Shown: positions 43,454 to 53,729, numbered from the stretch's first letter. The stretch is DNA of 64,000 nt from Vibrio pomeroyi (GCA_041879425.1 CP090854.1:3472001-3536000), one strand, 5' to 3'. Notes: generated by a model from the letters alone, not told the origin. Translations and numbers: made by a program.

Positions 43454-44449
43454 TTACGGTAATGCTTGCTCGATCAAAGAGCTCTTCACCTGAGGGTTAT
43501 CATTGACGAGGTCTTGCAACCAGCGAGTGTGACCTTGTTTGGCCAGTTCACGCGCGACTAATGGCGCTTCATCGGCAATCGCCATCCGAGAGACAAGGAA
43601 CTGCTTCACTTCTTCTGATAACGGATTAACCTTGGTAAGCAAAGTTATCGCCTCATCTTTCAAGCGCGGATTCTTAGTCGCTGCCATTACCTGTTCAAGC
43701 GCGAACGTTTGTTTAGTTTCAGCAAGGCGCACTAGTTCGGCTTGACTATGATAATCGGCCTTCATTCGCCATAGAATCTTGTAGACCTCCGGGTCTTCGC
43801 TGACTTGCGCTAATCGAACCACCACCTCTGTAGAAGGTAACCAACTAACAATAGAAGGTGCGGTGAGTTGCTTAGTCAGATAATCAACCGCTTCAGGTGA
43901 CAAACTATCTAGCTCTCTTATTAACAGAGCCTCTCGCGTTTGAACTTGATGCTCAGGGCCAGATAGCCACTCTTTTAGGTCGAGCTCTTGTTTTTCTGCA
44001 TCTAACACAAATACCAATGTTGTTTGGTCTTGGTGCCACTGTTTGATTAATCGATTAGCAATCGAAGGGTAATTAAAGGCAGGTACCGTGAACTCATATC
44101 CATCACCACGCTCTAAAACTTGGTAAGTCGGCGTGAGATCAAGTTGTTGCTCGATGAAGATAGACATCTTAGGAGTGAGTGCAATTTTTTGTTGCTCAAT
44201 CTTCTTCAAAAGTTGGTAACGAGCTACCTCTTGCTGAGGAAATGTCAGACGCTCAAGCGCGAAACGTAACGAATTGACTTCATCACGCACAACAAGCTCG
44301 AGTAATTCAGCAGTTTTCAGTTTTACTTGATCATTCTCAAGCCAAGACTCAACTGTAAGTGGAGACATCTCGGTGGCATAGCTCATACCAACCGGTGAAA
44401 ATAACAGTGAAGTAGACAGGAGTAATGATGACAACAGTCCATGTTGCAT
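43454..44449 (-). CDS. Secreted, all-helical repeat protein of unknown function
   Basis: 331 residues with a cleavable signal peptide (about 1-26, ending SYATE). The rest is mostly helical and looks like HEAT-type repeats (for example RLAQVSEDPEVYKILWRMKA, then AETKQTFALEQVMAATKNPR), suggesting a periplasmic scaffold. I do not recognise the family. AAGGAAG stands 6 bases before the ATG. It lies alone between rho and ubiD with terminators on both sides. Confidence 0.75.
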   Translation of the reverse strand: MQHGLLSSLLLSTSLLFSPVGMSYATEMSPLTVESWLENDQVKLKTAELLELVVRDEVNSLRFALERLTFPQQEVARYQLLKKIEQQKIALTPKMSIFIEQQLDLTPTYQVLERGDGYEFTVPAFNYPSIANRLIKQWHQDQTTLVFVLDAEKQELDLKEWLSGPEHQVQTREALLIRELDSLSPEAVDYLTKQLTAPSIVSWLPSTEVVVRLAQVSEDPEVYKILWRMKADYHSQAELVRLAETKQTFALEQVMAATKNPRLKDEAITLLTKVNPLSEEVKQFLVSRMAIADEAPLVARELAKQGHTRWLQDLVNDNPQVKSSLIEQALP

Positions 44450-44507
44450 TTTAACTTCCTTTTAACACTTTTGGTCATTCTGCAAGCTAGCGCTGTAAAA
44501 TGCAAAT

Positions 44508-44537
44508 AAAAAGCGCCACCCGAAGGCAGCGCTTTTT
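44508..44537 (-). terminator. Terminator after rho
   Basis: AAAAAGCGC/GCGCTTTTT stem (9 bp) with a 12-base loop, 22 bases past the rho stop; A and T runs on both sides make it bidirectional. Confidence 0.82.
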
Positions 44538-44559
44538 GATAACTATAAACCCGTCAAGG

Positions 44560-45819
44560 TTACTGACGGCGCATTGCGTCAAAGAACTCATCGTTCGTTT
44601 TAGTCATTGCTAGCTTGTCGATAAGGAATTCCATCGCGTCGATTTCGCCCATTGGGTGAACAATCTTACGCAGGATCCACATCTTCTGTAATTCATCGTT
44701 CTTAGTAAGAAGCTCTTCACGACGAGTACCAGAGCGGTTGAAATCAATCGCTGGGAATACGCGTTTTTCCGCAATCTTACGGTTAAGGTGCAGTTCCATG
44801 TTACCTGTACCTTTGAACTCTTCGTAGATAACTTCATCCATCTTAGAACCAGTATCAACCAGTGCTGTTGCGATGATAGTTAAGCTACCGCCTTCTTCTA
44901 CGTTACGTGCCGCACCAAAGAAGCGCTTTGGACGATGTAGAGCATTCGCATCAACACCACCAGTAAGAACTTTACCAGATGAAGGAATCACGGTGTTGTA
45001 AGCACGAGCGAGACGAGTGATTGAGTCCAGTAGGATAACCACGTCTTTCTTGTGTTCAACAAGGCGCTTCGCCTTCTCGATTACCATTTCTGCTACTTGT
45101 ACGTGGCGAGATGCTGGCTCATCGAAAGTCGATGCAATTACTTCACCTTTAACTAGGCGCTGCATTTCTGTTACTTCTTCTGGACGCTCATCGATAAGTA
45201 GAACCATTAGTTCACACTCTGGATGGTTGCGAGCAATGCTTTGAGCGATATTTTGCAGCAGCATTGTTTTACCCGCTTTAGGCGGAGCAACAATCAGACC
45301 ACGCTGACCTTTACCAATTGGTGAAGCAAGGTCAAGGATTCGGGCTGTGATATCTTCAGTCGCACCATTACCAGCTTCCATCACCATACGTTCGTTGGCA
45401 TGAAGAGGAGTAAGGTTTTCAAAAAGGATTTTGTTACGTGCGTTGTCTGGCTTGTCGTAGTTAACCGTGTTTACTTTAAGCAGTGCAAAGTAACGCTCGC
45501 CATCTTTAGGTGGGCGGATTTTACCGCCAATAGAATCACCTGTGCGAAGGTTAAAACGACGAATCTGGCTTGGTGATACATAAATATCATCTGGCCCAGC
45601 AAGGTATGAGCTGTCGCCGCTACGCAGGAAACCAAAACCGTCTTGAAGAATTTCTAGAACACCATCACCAAAGATGTCTTCACCACTTTTTGCATGCGCT
45701 TTAAGGATGGAGAAGATAATGTCTTGTTTTCTTAAGCGAGCTTGATTTTCAAGACCTAGGCTTTCGCTAAGTTTAACAAGTTCAGACACTGGTCTGTTCT
45801 TCAGTTCAGTAAGATTCAT
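44560..45819 (-). CDS. rho: Transcription termination factor Rho
   Basis: A 419-residue hexameric RNA helicase. The N-terminal cold-shock-like RNA-binding domain contains DGFGFLRS (about 60-67); the Walker A motif [10 protein letters not shown] is near 178-187; Walker B/DEX residues are in [16 protein letters not shown]; the Q and R loops follow. The start at 45819 ([15 protein letters not shown]) gives the usual length; an upstream in-frame TTG at 45843 adds eight unconserved residues. No rhoL leader peptide is evident. Confidence 0.97.
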   Translation of the reverse strand: MNLTELKNRPVSELVKLSESLGLENQARLRKQDIIFSILKAHAKSGEDIFGDGVLEILQDGFGFLRSGDSSYLAGPDDIYVSPSQIRRFNLRTGDSIGGKIRPPKDGERYFALLKVNTVNYDKPDNARNKILFENLTPLHANERMVMEAGNGATEDITARILDLASPIGKGQRGLIVAPPKAGKTMLLQNIAQSIARNHPECELMVLLIDERPEEVTEMQRLVKGEVIASTFDEPASRHVQVAEMVIEKAKRLVEHKKDVVILLDSITRLARAYNTVIPSSGKVLTGGVDANALHRPKRFFGAARNVEEGGSLTIIATALVDTGSKMDEVIYEEFKGTGNMELHLNRKIAEKRVFPAIDFNRSGTRREELLTKNDELQKMWILRKIVHPMGEIDAMEFLIDKLAMTKTNDEFFDAMRRQ

Positions 45820-45964
45820 AGTGGTGGAAGTTTGTTTAGTCAAAATAGGATCTGTTTTCTTAAGTTAAGAAGGATTTGGTCACGCAGGATCGACCAAGAA
45901 GAGAAATTCGTTCAATTAACGTGCGATAAATTAGCACTAAAACTAAGACTAGTCCATAGCTTAG

Positions 45965-46000
45965 AAAAAACAAAACCGCGCATTTGTTAACTGCGCGGTT
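45965..46000 (-). terminator. Terminator after trxA
   Basis: 9-bp stem AACCGCGCA/TGCGCGGTT with a 9-base loop; minus-strand T run (poly-A at 45965-45970). It lies 22 bases past the trxA stop and ahead of the rho leader. Confidence 0.85.
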
Positions 46001-46021
46001 TCTTTTCAAATGCTCACCTAA

Positions 46022-46348
46022 TTAAAGGTTAGCGTCTAGGAACTCTTTAAGTTGAGTTTTAGACAATGCACCAACTTTAGTTGCTGCTACGCCACCATCT
46101 TTGAAAAGAAGTAGCGTTGGAATACCGCGAATACCAAATTTTGGTGGAGTTCCTGCGTTTTGGTCGATATTTAATTTACCGATAGTGAGCTTGCCTTCGT
46201 ACTCGTCTGCGATTTCATCAAGAATCGGAGCAATCATCTTACAAGGACCACACCATTCAGCCCAAAAATCAACAAGAACCGGGCCTGCAGCATTGATCAC
46301 ATCGTTATCAAAACCGTCATCAGTTAGCTGCAAAATCTTATCACTCAT
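46022..46348 (-). CDS. trxA: Thioredoxin 1
   Basis: A 108-residue thioredoxin with the redox motif WCGPC (Cys33, Cys36), VDFWAEW before it and the cis-proline GIPTLLLF. It reduces protein disulphides, ribonucleotide reductase and peroxidases such as Tpx. The start at 46348 (MSDKILQL) follows GGAG and matches the family; a start 12 bases upstream is less likely. It is divergent from rhlB and is followed by rho, a typical gammaproteobacterial order. Confidence 0.97.
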   Translation of the reverse strand: MSDKILQLTDDGFDNDVINAAGPVLVDFWAEWCGPCKMIAPILDEIADEYEGKLTIGKLNIDQNAGTPPKFGIRGIPTLLLFKDGGVAATKVGALSKTQLKEFLDANL

Positions 46349-46459
46349 CTTCCACTCCAATGTATTTTTTAGAACTGGTTGGATGATAACCAGTAAATAG
46401 ATGCCCTATTGGAATGTATTTACTTTCGTATTGCAAGCTTAAGCTGATATTCTATAGCA

Positions 46460-47770
46460 ATGAAAAAGACGCATATCACAGAGCAAAAGTTCGCCGACTT
46501 GGATTTACTCCCGCAAGTCATTGAAGGATTGGAGAAAAAAGGGTTCGATTACTGTACCCCTATCCAAGCCTTGGCGCTCCCGGTACTGCTCACCGGCCAA
46601 GACATTGCAGGCCAGGCCCAAACGGGTACTGGTAAAACGCTTGCGTTTCTTACTGCTACTTTTAATCACCTGCTAAAAACACCTGAGCATGAAGGGCGCA
46701 AGCCTAACCAGCCACGTGCGATTATTATGGCACCAACACGTGAACTCGCGATTCAGATCTACAACGATGCTGACTCTCTGGTTGAAAGCACAGGTATCAA
46801 AGCAGCACTTGCTTACGGTGGCGAAAGCTACGACAAGCAACTAGGTAAGATCGAAGAAGGCGCAGATATCTTAATTGGTACAACTGGCCGTATCATCGAT
46901 TTCTACAAGCAGAAGGTATTTAACCTTAACCATATTCAAGCTGTTGTTCTTGACGAAGCTGATCGCATGTTCGATCTTGGTTTCATCAAAGACATCCGCT
47001 TCTTGTTCCGCCGTATGCCTGAGCCAAAAGATCGCCTGAACATGCTGTTCTCTGCGACGCTTTCTTACCGCGTACAAGAGCTAGCGTTCGAACACATGCA
47101 CAACCCAGAGCACGTCGTTGTTGAACCTGAGCGTAAAACTGGTCATCGTATTCAAGAAGAGCTTTTCTACCCTTCTAACGAACACAAAATGGCTCTTCTA
47201 CAAACGTTAATCGAAGAAGAGTGGCCAGATCGCGCAATCATCTTCGCTAACACTAAGCACAAATGTGAATCAGTTTGGGGCCACTTGGCTGCCGATGGTC
47301 ACCGTGTTGGTTTGCTAACAGGTGATGTTCCTCAGAAGAAACGTGAAAAGATTCTTGAGCAATTCACTAAAGGCGATGTTGACCTGCTTGTCGCAACGGA
47401 TGTTGCAGCACGTGGCCTACACATCCCTCAAGTAACACACGTATTCAACTTTGACCTACCTGACGATTGTGAAGATTACGTTCACCGTATCGGTCGTACA
47501 GGTCGTGCTGGTGAAAGCGGGCACTCGATCAGCTTTGCTTGTGAAGATTACGCAATCAACTTGCCACCAATCGAAGAATACATTGAGCACGCTATTCCAA
47601 TGTCTGACTACGATGCTTCTGCACTACTAGAAGATCTACCGGCACCATTGCGTTTACGTACACGTAACCCGCAACAACGTCGCTCAAACAACAATGGTCC
47701 ACGTAACGGTAACCGTAAACCCAACCAGAACCGTCGCCCACGCCAACCGCGTCATAACAAGGAAGCTTAG
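46460..47770 (+). CDS. rhlB: ATP-dependent RNA helicase RhlB (DEAD-box)
   Basis: A 436-residue DEAD-box helicase: Q motif FDYCTPIQ, motif I AQTGTGKT, Ia [14 protein letters not shown] ([10 protein letters not shown]), [16 protein letters not shown]. The basic tail, rich in R, N and P (from about 395), is the RNA- and RNase E-binding type. RhlB is the helicase of the RNA degradosome. It is divergent from trxA and is followed by gppA after 6 bases. Confidence 0.96.
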   Translation: MKKTHITEQKFADLDLLPQVIEGLEKKGFDYCTPIQALALPVLLTGQDIAGQAQTGTGKTLAFLTATFNHLLKTPEHEGRKPNQPRAIIMAPTRELAIQIYNDADSLVESTGIKAALAYGGESYDKQLGKIEEGADILIGTTGRIIDFYKQKVFNLNHIQAVVLDEADRMFDLGFIKDIRFLFRRMPEPKDRLNMLFSATLSYRVQELAFEHMHNPEHVVVEPERKTGHRIQEELFYPSNEHKMALLQTLIEEEWPDRAIIFANTKHKCESVWGHLAADGHRVGLLTGDVPQKKREKILEQFTKGDVDLLVATDVAARGLHIPQVTHVFNFDLPDDCEDYVHRIGRTGRAGESGHSISFACEDYAINLPPIEEYIEHAIPMSDYDASALLEDLPAPLRLRTRNPQQRRSNNNGPRNGNRKPNQNRRPRQPRHNKEA

Positions 47771-47776
47771 TCGCTT

Positions 47777-49270
47777 ATGAGCCAAACAGTGTCACCCCCG
47801 CTTTACGCTGCAATCGACCTCGGGTCGAACAGTTTTCATATGCTCGTTGTGCGTCATATCGATGGCAGCGTACAAACCATGGCTAAAATTAAGCGCAAAG
47901 TGCGTTTAGCTGCAGGCTTAGATGAAAATAATGTGCTTAGTACTGAAGCCATGCAGCGCGGTTGGGACTGTTTGAGTCTCTTTGCAGAGCGACTGCAAGA
48001 TATTCCGAAAGAAAATATCCGCATTGTAGGTACAGCGACCCTACGTACTGCTATCAATGTGGATATCTTTCTAGAGAAAGCGAACCAGATTCTTGGTTAC
48101 GACATCAATGTTATCTCTGGTGAAGAAGAAGCTGCGACTATCTATAAAGGCGTGGCACATACTTCTGGTGGCAGCGGCCGCCGACTGGTAGTGGATATTG
48201 GTGGCGCAAGTACCGAAATGATAATCGGTGAAGGCTTCTCAGCGAAAGCACTAACCAGCTTAAAAATGGGCTGTGTGACTTGGCTTGAACGCCACTTTAA
48301 AGATCGCCAATTAACCGCAACCAACTTTAACAACGCCATTGAAGCGGCGAAGTCGACGTTGGCTCCTATCCTAAATAGCTACACTGATATCGGATGGGAT
48401 GTGTGTGTTGGTGCCAGCGGTACCGTTCAGGCATTGCAAGAAATCATGTTAGCGCAAGGCATGGATGAAGTTATTACTCATGCCAAACTTAAACGCCTAC
48501 AGAAACAAGCGATGATCACTGAGCGCTTGGAAGAGCTAGAAATAGAAGGACTGACCCTTGAACGCGCATTAGTGTTCCCAAGTGGCCTTTCTATTCTTAT
48601 TGCGATTTTTGAGCTACTTGAAATCGATTCAATGACACTCGCAGGCGGAGCACTCCGCGAAGGCCTGGCCTACGAGATGGTTGATGAGCTACGCCAAGAC
48701 GATATCCGTGCACGTACCATCAAGAGCGTTCAATCACGCTACCAGATGGACGTAAGTTACGGTGAGCAAGTTGCTGTAGTCGCACAAACGCTGCTAGACC
48801 AAGCAGGCGCCGAAACATGGGTTTCAGAACCACAAGCTGGCGTGCTATTACAAACCGCAGCCCAGCTTCACGAAATTGGTTTAACCATCGATTTCAAAAA
48901 AGGCGGCGCGCACAGCGCTTACCTACTACAGAATTTAGATTTGCCAGGTTTTACCCGAGCACAGAAATACTACTTGGGTGAATTAACACGTCGTTACCGC
49001 GAGCAGTTAACCTCATTGCCAGAGCAACACGCCATCTCAGGCACCAGCAGTAAGCGTATTTTACGCATTCTGCGTTTGGCTATTTTGCTAACTCACCGCC
49101 GTAACCCAGCGCTAGAACCTGAGTTCAAGCTGACGACAGATGGCAACAACCTGACCTTAACGCTTTCGAAGCAATGGCTAGCAGACAACCCGCTGACCGC
49201 TGCAGAGCTAGAGATCGAGTCGAACAGACAAACCGACATCGGTTGGCCTCTTGTTATTGCCGAGCTATAG
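47777..49270 (+). CDS. gppA: Guanosine-5'-triphosphate,3'-diphosphate pyrophosphatase
   Basis: A 497-residue Ppx/GppA-family enzyme: [13 protein letters not shown] at the N-terminus, [27 protein letters not shown], and GGALREGL before the C-terminal HD-like half. It converts pppGpp to ppGpp and may also hydrolyse polyphosphate. The gene is 6 bases behind rhlB, the order in which gppA is usually found; ppx is typically linked to ppk, which is absent here. Confidence 0.93.
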   Translation: MSQTVSPPLYAAIDLGSNSFHMLVVRHIDGSVQTMAKIKRKVRLAAGLDENNVLSTEAMQRGWDCLSLFAERLQDIPKENIRIVGTATLRTAINVDIFLEKANQILGYDINVISGEEEAATIYKGVAHTSGGSGRRLVVDIGGASTEMIIGEGFSAKALTSLKMGCVTWLERHFKDRQLTATNFNNAIEAAKSTLAPILNSYTDIGWDVCVGASGTVQALQEIMLAQGMDEVITHAKLKRLQKQAMITERLEELEIEGLTLERALVFPSGLSILIAIFELLEIDSMTLAGGALREGLAYEMVDELRQDDIRARTIKSVQSRYQMDVSYGEQVAVVAQTLLDQAGAETWVSEPQAGVLLQTAAQLHEIGLTIDFKKGGAHSAYLLQNLDLPGFTRAQKYYLGELTRRYREQLTSLPEQHAISGTSSKRILRILRLAILLTHRRNPALEPEFKLTTDGNNLTLTLSKQWLADNPLTAAELEIESNRQTDIGWPLVIAEL

Positions 49271-49321
49271 CACACAGATAAAGCCACTCGTTGCTAAGTT
49301 AAAGTCGTCAAAGTAATACCG

Positions 49322-49349
49322 AAAAGCTCTCTGTATTGAGAGCTTTTTT
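49322..49349 (+). terminator. Terminator of rhlB-gppA
   Basis: 10-bp stem AAAAGCTCTC/GAGAGCTTTT with a 6-base loop and seven T, about 50 bases past the gppA stop. Confidence 0.9.
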
Positions 49350-49445
49350 AGGCCTATCGAAAACCACAATCCGCTGTATCTTTCACATCAAACCCTCAAC
49401 CCATCACACACATCTGATAATCCACTAGATAATTACAACAAATTC

Positions 49446-49460
49446 ATTACATTATGTAAT
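49446..49460. promoter_or_regulatory. Palindromic candidate operator upstream of the ToxR-like regulator
   Basis: ATTACAT-T-ATGTAAT, a perfect 7-1-7 palindrome 57 bases before the start codon. A possible -10 TAATAT lies just downstream (49467-49472). Autoregulation is a guess. Confidence 0.35.
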
Positions 49461-49517
49461 AGAGTTAATATTGTAGATCGGAATGACAAGGACTCTGTTT
49501 GGATGCAGGAGAAAGGG

Positions 49518-50996
49518 ATGTTGGAGAAAAATTCGTGTTTTAGTGTGGATGAGTGGCTGTTCATACCCAATGAAGGACAGATTCTCTTTGCCAACAAAAC
49601 AGTGACGATTGATAAGCGCTTAACCAAGCTCTTGGAATTTCTGTGCCTTAACCCAGGGCAGACCCACACTCGTGACGAGCTCATCGACCACGTGTGGAGC
49701 GGTATGATCCTCACCGACCAAGTGGTAACCCAAGCCGTCTTTGAGCTGCGTAAAGTCCTCAAGCAGAACTCTGAACAACACAGTAGCTACATCATCACTG
49801 TACCCAAGCGTGGTTATAAGTTCGAAGCCGATGTTATCCAAAGCAAGATCGAAACCGAACAAACGGCAGAGCCAGAACCTGTAGCGATAGAAAACACCAC
49901 GCAGCCCTCACCATCAGTGGCTGCAACAACTCCCGAAGAACCAACGAAAGATACCAAGCCTAGCAAAAAGAACCTCCTGATTGGTTTGTTGCTTGGTGCG
50001 ATTGTCGTTTTAGAGTCCGGTTATATCCTCTACTCAGCCACCAGCAGTACTAACAACAAAGAGGCAGCACCAACAACACAGCTTAGACACTATGAATTTC
50101 GTTATGTGGTGCTTGATATCAGTGATGATGTCAGAGCCGATCCGGTTCTCTACGGTACCGTCACCAAGTTTATTGAATACGTGAGTGCCTACAGCGGTAT
50201 TCGTATCGTACACAGTGAGCCATTAAAGAAAATTGCGGCTATCAAGCTCACCTTTGGTACCAGTCCAAGTCGAGACGGCAAACACACGCGACTCACGATG
50301 CGTTATCACAACAACATATCTGATCGATCGCACCTCAACCGTCGTTACCCAACAGAGCTACCAGAACTTCATCACACGCTGTATCGCATGGTCGATGACG
50401 TCTTAGATTCTCTGTACATAAAAGTACCCAAAGAAGAGCTCACAGAGAGTATTAGCCAACTACCTACAGAAGACGAAGCGCTCAAGTACACACTCAGTGG
50501 TTTAGGTGTTTTGTATAACCGTGCAGAACTGCCAATGGTGATGGATTACTTTGAAAAAGCGCAGGAATTAGATCCGAGCAATGACTTTGTGTTCGTGGCG
50601 AACTACATCGGCAAGATAATGAATACCTTTTACGCCTCATCAGGCAGTAAAAAGCAGGCGATTGCCCAACTCAACCAAGATGCGAAGCCAAGGCTAGAGC
50701 GATTATTGGCTAAAGGGATGTTGGCCCGCGCCTATGATGCCAACGCCATCATCGCCCTTTCTGAGGATGAGCCAGAAAAAGCGATGAAGATTTTGCTGTC
50801 GATGCCACCGCAGAATCAGTCGATATTGACCTACCTACTACTTGCGAAAGCAGAGGAGTCACGCGGTAATGCGGGTGCAGCGAAAGAGCTCTACATCAAA
50901 GCGACGCAAGGGAACTCTTCACTCAAAGCAATCCAGCTTGCCTCCCCACTGTTTTTCGACAGTAATCTCGAACCTCTGCTTAAAGAGTTAGAGTGA
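49518..50996 (+). CDS. Membrane-anchored ToxR/CadC-type transcriptional regulator with TPR periplasmic domain
   Basis: 492 residues. An OmpR-type winged helix occupies 1-108 (RLTKLLEFLCLNPGQTHTRD, then VVTQAVFELRKVLKQ and YIITVPKRGYKF), followed by an acidic/proline linker (110-150), one transmembrane helix (about 152-172), and a periplasmic domain with TPR-like helices (GVLYNRAELPMVMDYFEKAQ, then ELDPSND). The layout is that of CadC and related one-component sensors. The start at 49518 has AGGAG six bases before it; an ATG 15 bases upstream has none. The target genes are unknown; the neighbouring terC-like gene is convergent. Confidence 0.85.
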   Translation: MLEKNSCFSVDEWLFIPNEGQILFANKTVTIDKRLTKLLEFLCLNPGQTHTRDELIDHVWSGMILTDQVVTQAVFELRKVLKQNSEQHSSYIITVPKRGYKFEADVIQSKIETEQTAEPEPVAIENTTQPSPSVAATTPEEPTKDTKPSKKNLLIGLLLGAIVVLESGYILYSATSSTNNKEAAPTTQLRHYEFRYVVLDISDDVRADPVLYGTVTKFIEYVSAYSGIRIVHSEPLKKIAAIKLTFGTSPSRDGKHTRLTMRYHNNISDRSHLNRRYPTELPELHHTLYRMVDDVLDSLYIKVPKEELTESISQLPTEDEALKYTLSGLGVLYNRAELPMVMDYFEKAQELDPSNDFVFVANYIGKIMNTFYASSGSKKQAIAQLNQDAKPRLERLLAKGMLARAYDANAIIALSEDEPEKAMKILLSMPPQNQSILTYLLLAKAEESRGNAGAAKELYIKATQGNSSLKAIQLASPLFFDSNLEPLLKELE

Positions 50997-51042
50997 TAAC
51001 TATCGTTAAACAAGGTTAAGCTTAATATTTAGCAGCAGAACA

Positions 51043-51822
51043 TCATTGGAACACATCACCAGATAGTGCGTTGCTGTTTTTCAGTTGGCTGTCGGGTGCT
51101 TGTTCATGTTCAGAAGACTGTTTGTCTTTCGTTAGCTGCCTATCTAACAGAATATGGCAGATTTCGAGTGTCAGTCCAAACGCCAATGCAACGTACAAAT
51201 AGCTTTTGTCCACATGGAACCCATACCCTTCTACAACCAATAATCCCCCTAGCAAAATCAGGAATAACAGCGCTAACAACTTCAAGCCTGGGTAAGCGGT
51301 AATGGTTATCTGAATCTTCTCTGCCACCGCCAACATGATGATTGCAGAGATAACGATCGCAGCGATAATGATTTCGACATTGTGTACCAGTGCAACCGCA
51401 GTAATCACTGAGTCAAACGAGAACACCGCATCAATCGCAATAATCTGCAACACGATCATAGTGACACTATTCTCAAGCGCGCTTTTCTCTTTCTTCTCTT
51501 TCGCCAGCAACCAACCCAACAGCTCCTTAAAGCTCTTAACTAGAAGGAAGGCTCCCCCAACAATCAAGATTAAGTCCTTGCCCGATAATCCTCGGTCAAA
51601 CACCGTGACAAAAGGTTCAGTGAGCGACATTAGCCAAGTGACAGAAAACACCAAACCAATGCGGGTTAACACCGCTAATCCAATACCAAGATTACGAATA
51701 CGACTTCTGAGCCTGACAGGCAGCTTCTCGACCAAGATGGAGATAAAGATAATGTTGTCGACACCGAGAATAACTTCGAGCAGCAAGAGCATGCTAAATG
51801 ACGCGAGATAATCAACGTACAT
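51043..51822 (-). CDS. TerC-family integral membrane protein
   Basis: A 259-residue protein with about seven transmembrane helices and two family motifs with membrane-embedded acidic residues: LEVILGVDNIIFISI (Glu16, Asp22) and IDAVFSFDSVITAVA. TerC-family members are linked to tellurite resistance and, in recent work, to manganese export or metallation of secreted proteins. It has a hydrophilic C-terminus (from about 230). AGAGG precedes the ATG. The upstream leader contains two hairpins but not a recognisable yybP-ykoY Mn riboswitch. Confidence 0.85.
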   Translation of the reverse strand: MYVDYLASFSMLLLLEVILGVDNIIFISILVEKLPVRLRSRIRNLGIGLAVLTRIGLVFSVTWLMSLTEPFVTVFDRGLSGKDLILIVGGAFLLVKSFKELLGWLLAKEKKEKSALENSVTMIVLQIIAIDAVFSFDSVITAVALVHNVEIIIAAIVISAIIMLAVAEKIQITITAYPGLKLLALLFLILLGGLLVVEGYGFHVDKSYLYVALAFGLTLEICHILLDRQLTKDKQSSEHEQAPDSQLKNSNALSGDVFQ

Positions 51823-51928
51823 AACGGCCTCTTCTTCGAGTTATTTTCAACCAAGCCAAAGAAGCTAAAGGTTCAACCATTAGCCACAGCATCATTAATT
51901 GGACAATAAATAAAGTCATCATGGTTAT

Positions 51929-52000
51929 GACGGCTCCACGTTATTGCGCGCACCTAAAATGCCGTCTAAATAGCCCTGCTTTCTTAGCTTCATAAAGCAG
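51929..52000 (-). promoter_or_regulatory. Structured leader upstream of the TerC-family gene
   Basis: Hairpins on the minus strand: CTGCTTT/AAAGCAG (51977-52000, 11-base loop) and GACGGC/GCCGTC (51929-51966) with a G/C-rich internal loop. They lie 100-180 bases upstream of the start codon. No known class is assigned. The rest of 51823-52301 holds no gene. Confidence 0.35.
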
Positions 52001-52301
52001 AATACAGCCAGTTTTAAAGTAATCAGTATCATCAGAAATCTAACTCAGTAGTGAATGGCCGGACATTCTACGAACTGGTCAAATAGCTTCATCATCAAAG
52101 CGTCACCTATAGATAAAGACGATATAACAATAATATAAAGTTATTTATATCAGTAAGTTAAAGTCATTAACTGGCAGGTAAGGTACTGTTTGGGCAATCA
52201 GAGACTGGAGAAGTGGGCAGGAGAATAAAACGATAATGGTTTAATGATGTATTGAAAGCAGCGCGCCATAATAATGCAGCCTCAACAATTCAGAGGTCAC
52301 C

Positions 52302-52907
52302 ATGCAAAGCTACATCGAAACCATTTTTATGACGCTAAAAGAGTACGATTTGCTGCTCGCTATGCTGTTCATCTTTATCTACTGGCTACTTAAACGCTCG
52401 ACAGAGAAAGCCATCATCACCCTCGCCCAAAAGAAAACCGTCGACGCTACACGCACCGCTTTTATCAACCGCTGCTTTAGTATCATTTACTTCGGTTTCT
52501 TGTTCGCGACGTATTTGATTGTCAGTGGTATCGGTTACGGTAACTTTTCGATTTTTATCTCTTCGGTGTTCACCGTCATAGGCGTAGGTTTTATTGCTCA
52601 GTGGTCAATTTTAAGCAACATCACCGCCAGCTTTCTTATCTTCTTTGTGTTTCCCTACCGCATTGGGGATTCAATCGTCGTAGCGGATGGAGGCGGCATT
52701 GAAGGCAAGATATTAGACATAAAGATGTTTCATACCCTTATTCGACACCCAGAAGGAAACATCATTACTTATCCAAACTCTCTTCTACTACAGAAAAGCG
52801 TGACTAAGGTGACCGGTAAGAATTTGAAATATGCGGCATCGACGCCCAAGAGAGCAATCAAAGACAAAGGTATGGATATAGAGAGTGTGATTGAAGCTAA
52901 GGTGTGA
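52302..52907 (+). CDS. Small MscS-family mechanosensitive channel-like protein
   Basis: 201 residues. Three transmembrane helices (about 16-31, 56-77, 82-118) lead into the MscS beta domain: VFTVIGVGFIAQWSILSNIT, then FVFPYRIGDSIVV and IRHPEGNIITYPNS. The protein lacks the C-terminal alpha/beta cage of E. coli MscS (286 residues), so it is a short form. An ungated or differently gated channel is possible. AGAGG lies upstream of the ATG. It appears monocistronic. Confidence 0.82.
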   Translation: MQSYIETIFMTLKEYDLLLAMLFIFIYWLLKRSTEKAIITLAQKKTVDATRTAFINRCFSIIYFGFLFATYLIVSGIGYGNFSIFISSVFTVIGVGFIAQWSILSNITASFLIFFVFPYRIGDSIVVADGGGIEGKILDIKMFHTLIRHPEGNIITYPNSLLLQKSVTKVTGKNLKYAASTPKRAIKDKGMDIESVIEAKV

Positions 52908-53015
52908 AATACAAACGAGAAGGCGTGAAGTGTAAGCAAGAAAGCAGAAAATGAAAGAGAGTTGAAACGCGGTTATCCCTAACAGTAAGGGAATAACCGC
53001 GCATTTCGATAGCAA

Positions 53016-53687
53016 CTAAGCGTTAACACCTGTCGCTTTAAAGTCAGGGTTGACCGCAGTCAGCTTCTTAACAATGTAGTTCAGAAGCACGCCGTACATA
53101 GGAACGAACAAGCCTAAGCTGATGATCAATTTGAAGCCGTAGTCGACTAAAGCAATCTCAGTCCAGTGTTCAGCCATAAATGGATCTGGGCTTTGGTAGA
53201 AAGCAATCGCAAAGAAAGCGATGGTATCAATGGCATTACCGAATAACGTTGAACACGTTGGGGCAACCCACCATTGTTTAAGCTGACGTAAGCGGTTGAA
53301 AACGTGAACATCTAAGATCTGGCCAAGTAAGTAAGCCATGAAGCTTGCCGCTGCGATACGTGCAACAAACAGGTTGAACTCGCCTAATTGGCTAAAGCCT
53401 TGGAATGAGCCTTCAAAGAACACCACTGACAAAAAGTAAGAAACGGCCAGTGCAGGTAACATCACTAAGAAAATGATTTTACGAGCAAGCTGCGCACCAA
53501 AAATGCGTACAGTCAGATCAGTCGCTAGGAAGATAAACGGGAAAGTGAAAGCACCCCAAGTGGTGTGCATACCGAAAACGGTAAAAGGTAGCTGAACCAG
53601 ATAGTTGCTTGACGCAATAATGACCAAATGGAACAAAACTAATAGTGCTAAGGCTTTGCGCTGTTGCGCAGGGGTAAAGTTACTCAT
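53016..53687 (-). CDS. yhhQ: Queuosine precursor transporter (YhhQ/QueT type)
   Basis: A 223-residue membrane protein of the VUT_1/YhhQ family, about six helices: LVLFHLVIIASSNYLVQLPF, TWGAFTFPFIFLATDLTVRIFG, and GNAIDTIAFFAIAF. In E. coli YhhQ imports preQ0 and preQ1. The start is set at 53687 because the AAGG ribosome site lies 8 bases before it and the sequence upstream is a riboswitch; a longer in-frame start at 53738 would run through that element. Expression is probably switched off by preQ1. Confidence 0.92.
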   Translation of the reverse strand: MSNFTPAQQRKALALLVLFHLVIIASSNYLVQLPFTVFGMHTTWGAFTFPFIFLATDLTVRIFGAQLARKIIFLVMLPALAVSYFLSVVFFEGSFQGFSQLGEFNLFVARIAAASFMAYLLGQILDVHVFNRLRQLKQWWVAPTCSTLFGNAIDTIAFFAIAFYQSPDPFMAEHWTEIALVDYGFKLIISLGLFVPMYGVLLNYIVKKLTAVNPDFKATGVNA

Positions 53688-53692
53688 GCTGT

Positions 53693-53729
53693 ACCTTTTT
53701 AGTTTGGTTTGGGGGTGAGGGAACCCAAA
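53693..53729 (-). promoter_or_regulatory. preQ1-I riboswitch controlling yhhQ translation
   Basis: Minus strand: P1 TTTGGG/CCCAAA (53724-53729 with 53708-53713), loop TTC-CCT-CACC, then an A-rich tail CCAAACTAAA followed by AAGG. CCT of the loop can pair with AGG (53694-53696), making the H-type pseudoknot of preQ1-I and sequestering the Shine-Dalgarno directly before the yhhQ ATG. Gene function agrees. Not checked against a covariance model. Confidence 0.72.

Noticed and set aside
45844..46021. A rhoL-type leader peptide upstream of rho
   Set aside because: The only ATG here is followed almost at once by a stop codon; no leader peptide can be supported.
51335..51811. 158-codon plus-strand frame, Ile/Ser/Thr-rich
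   Set aside because: Antisense to the TerC-family gene; the odd composition is the complement of membrane-helix codons.
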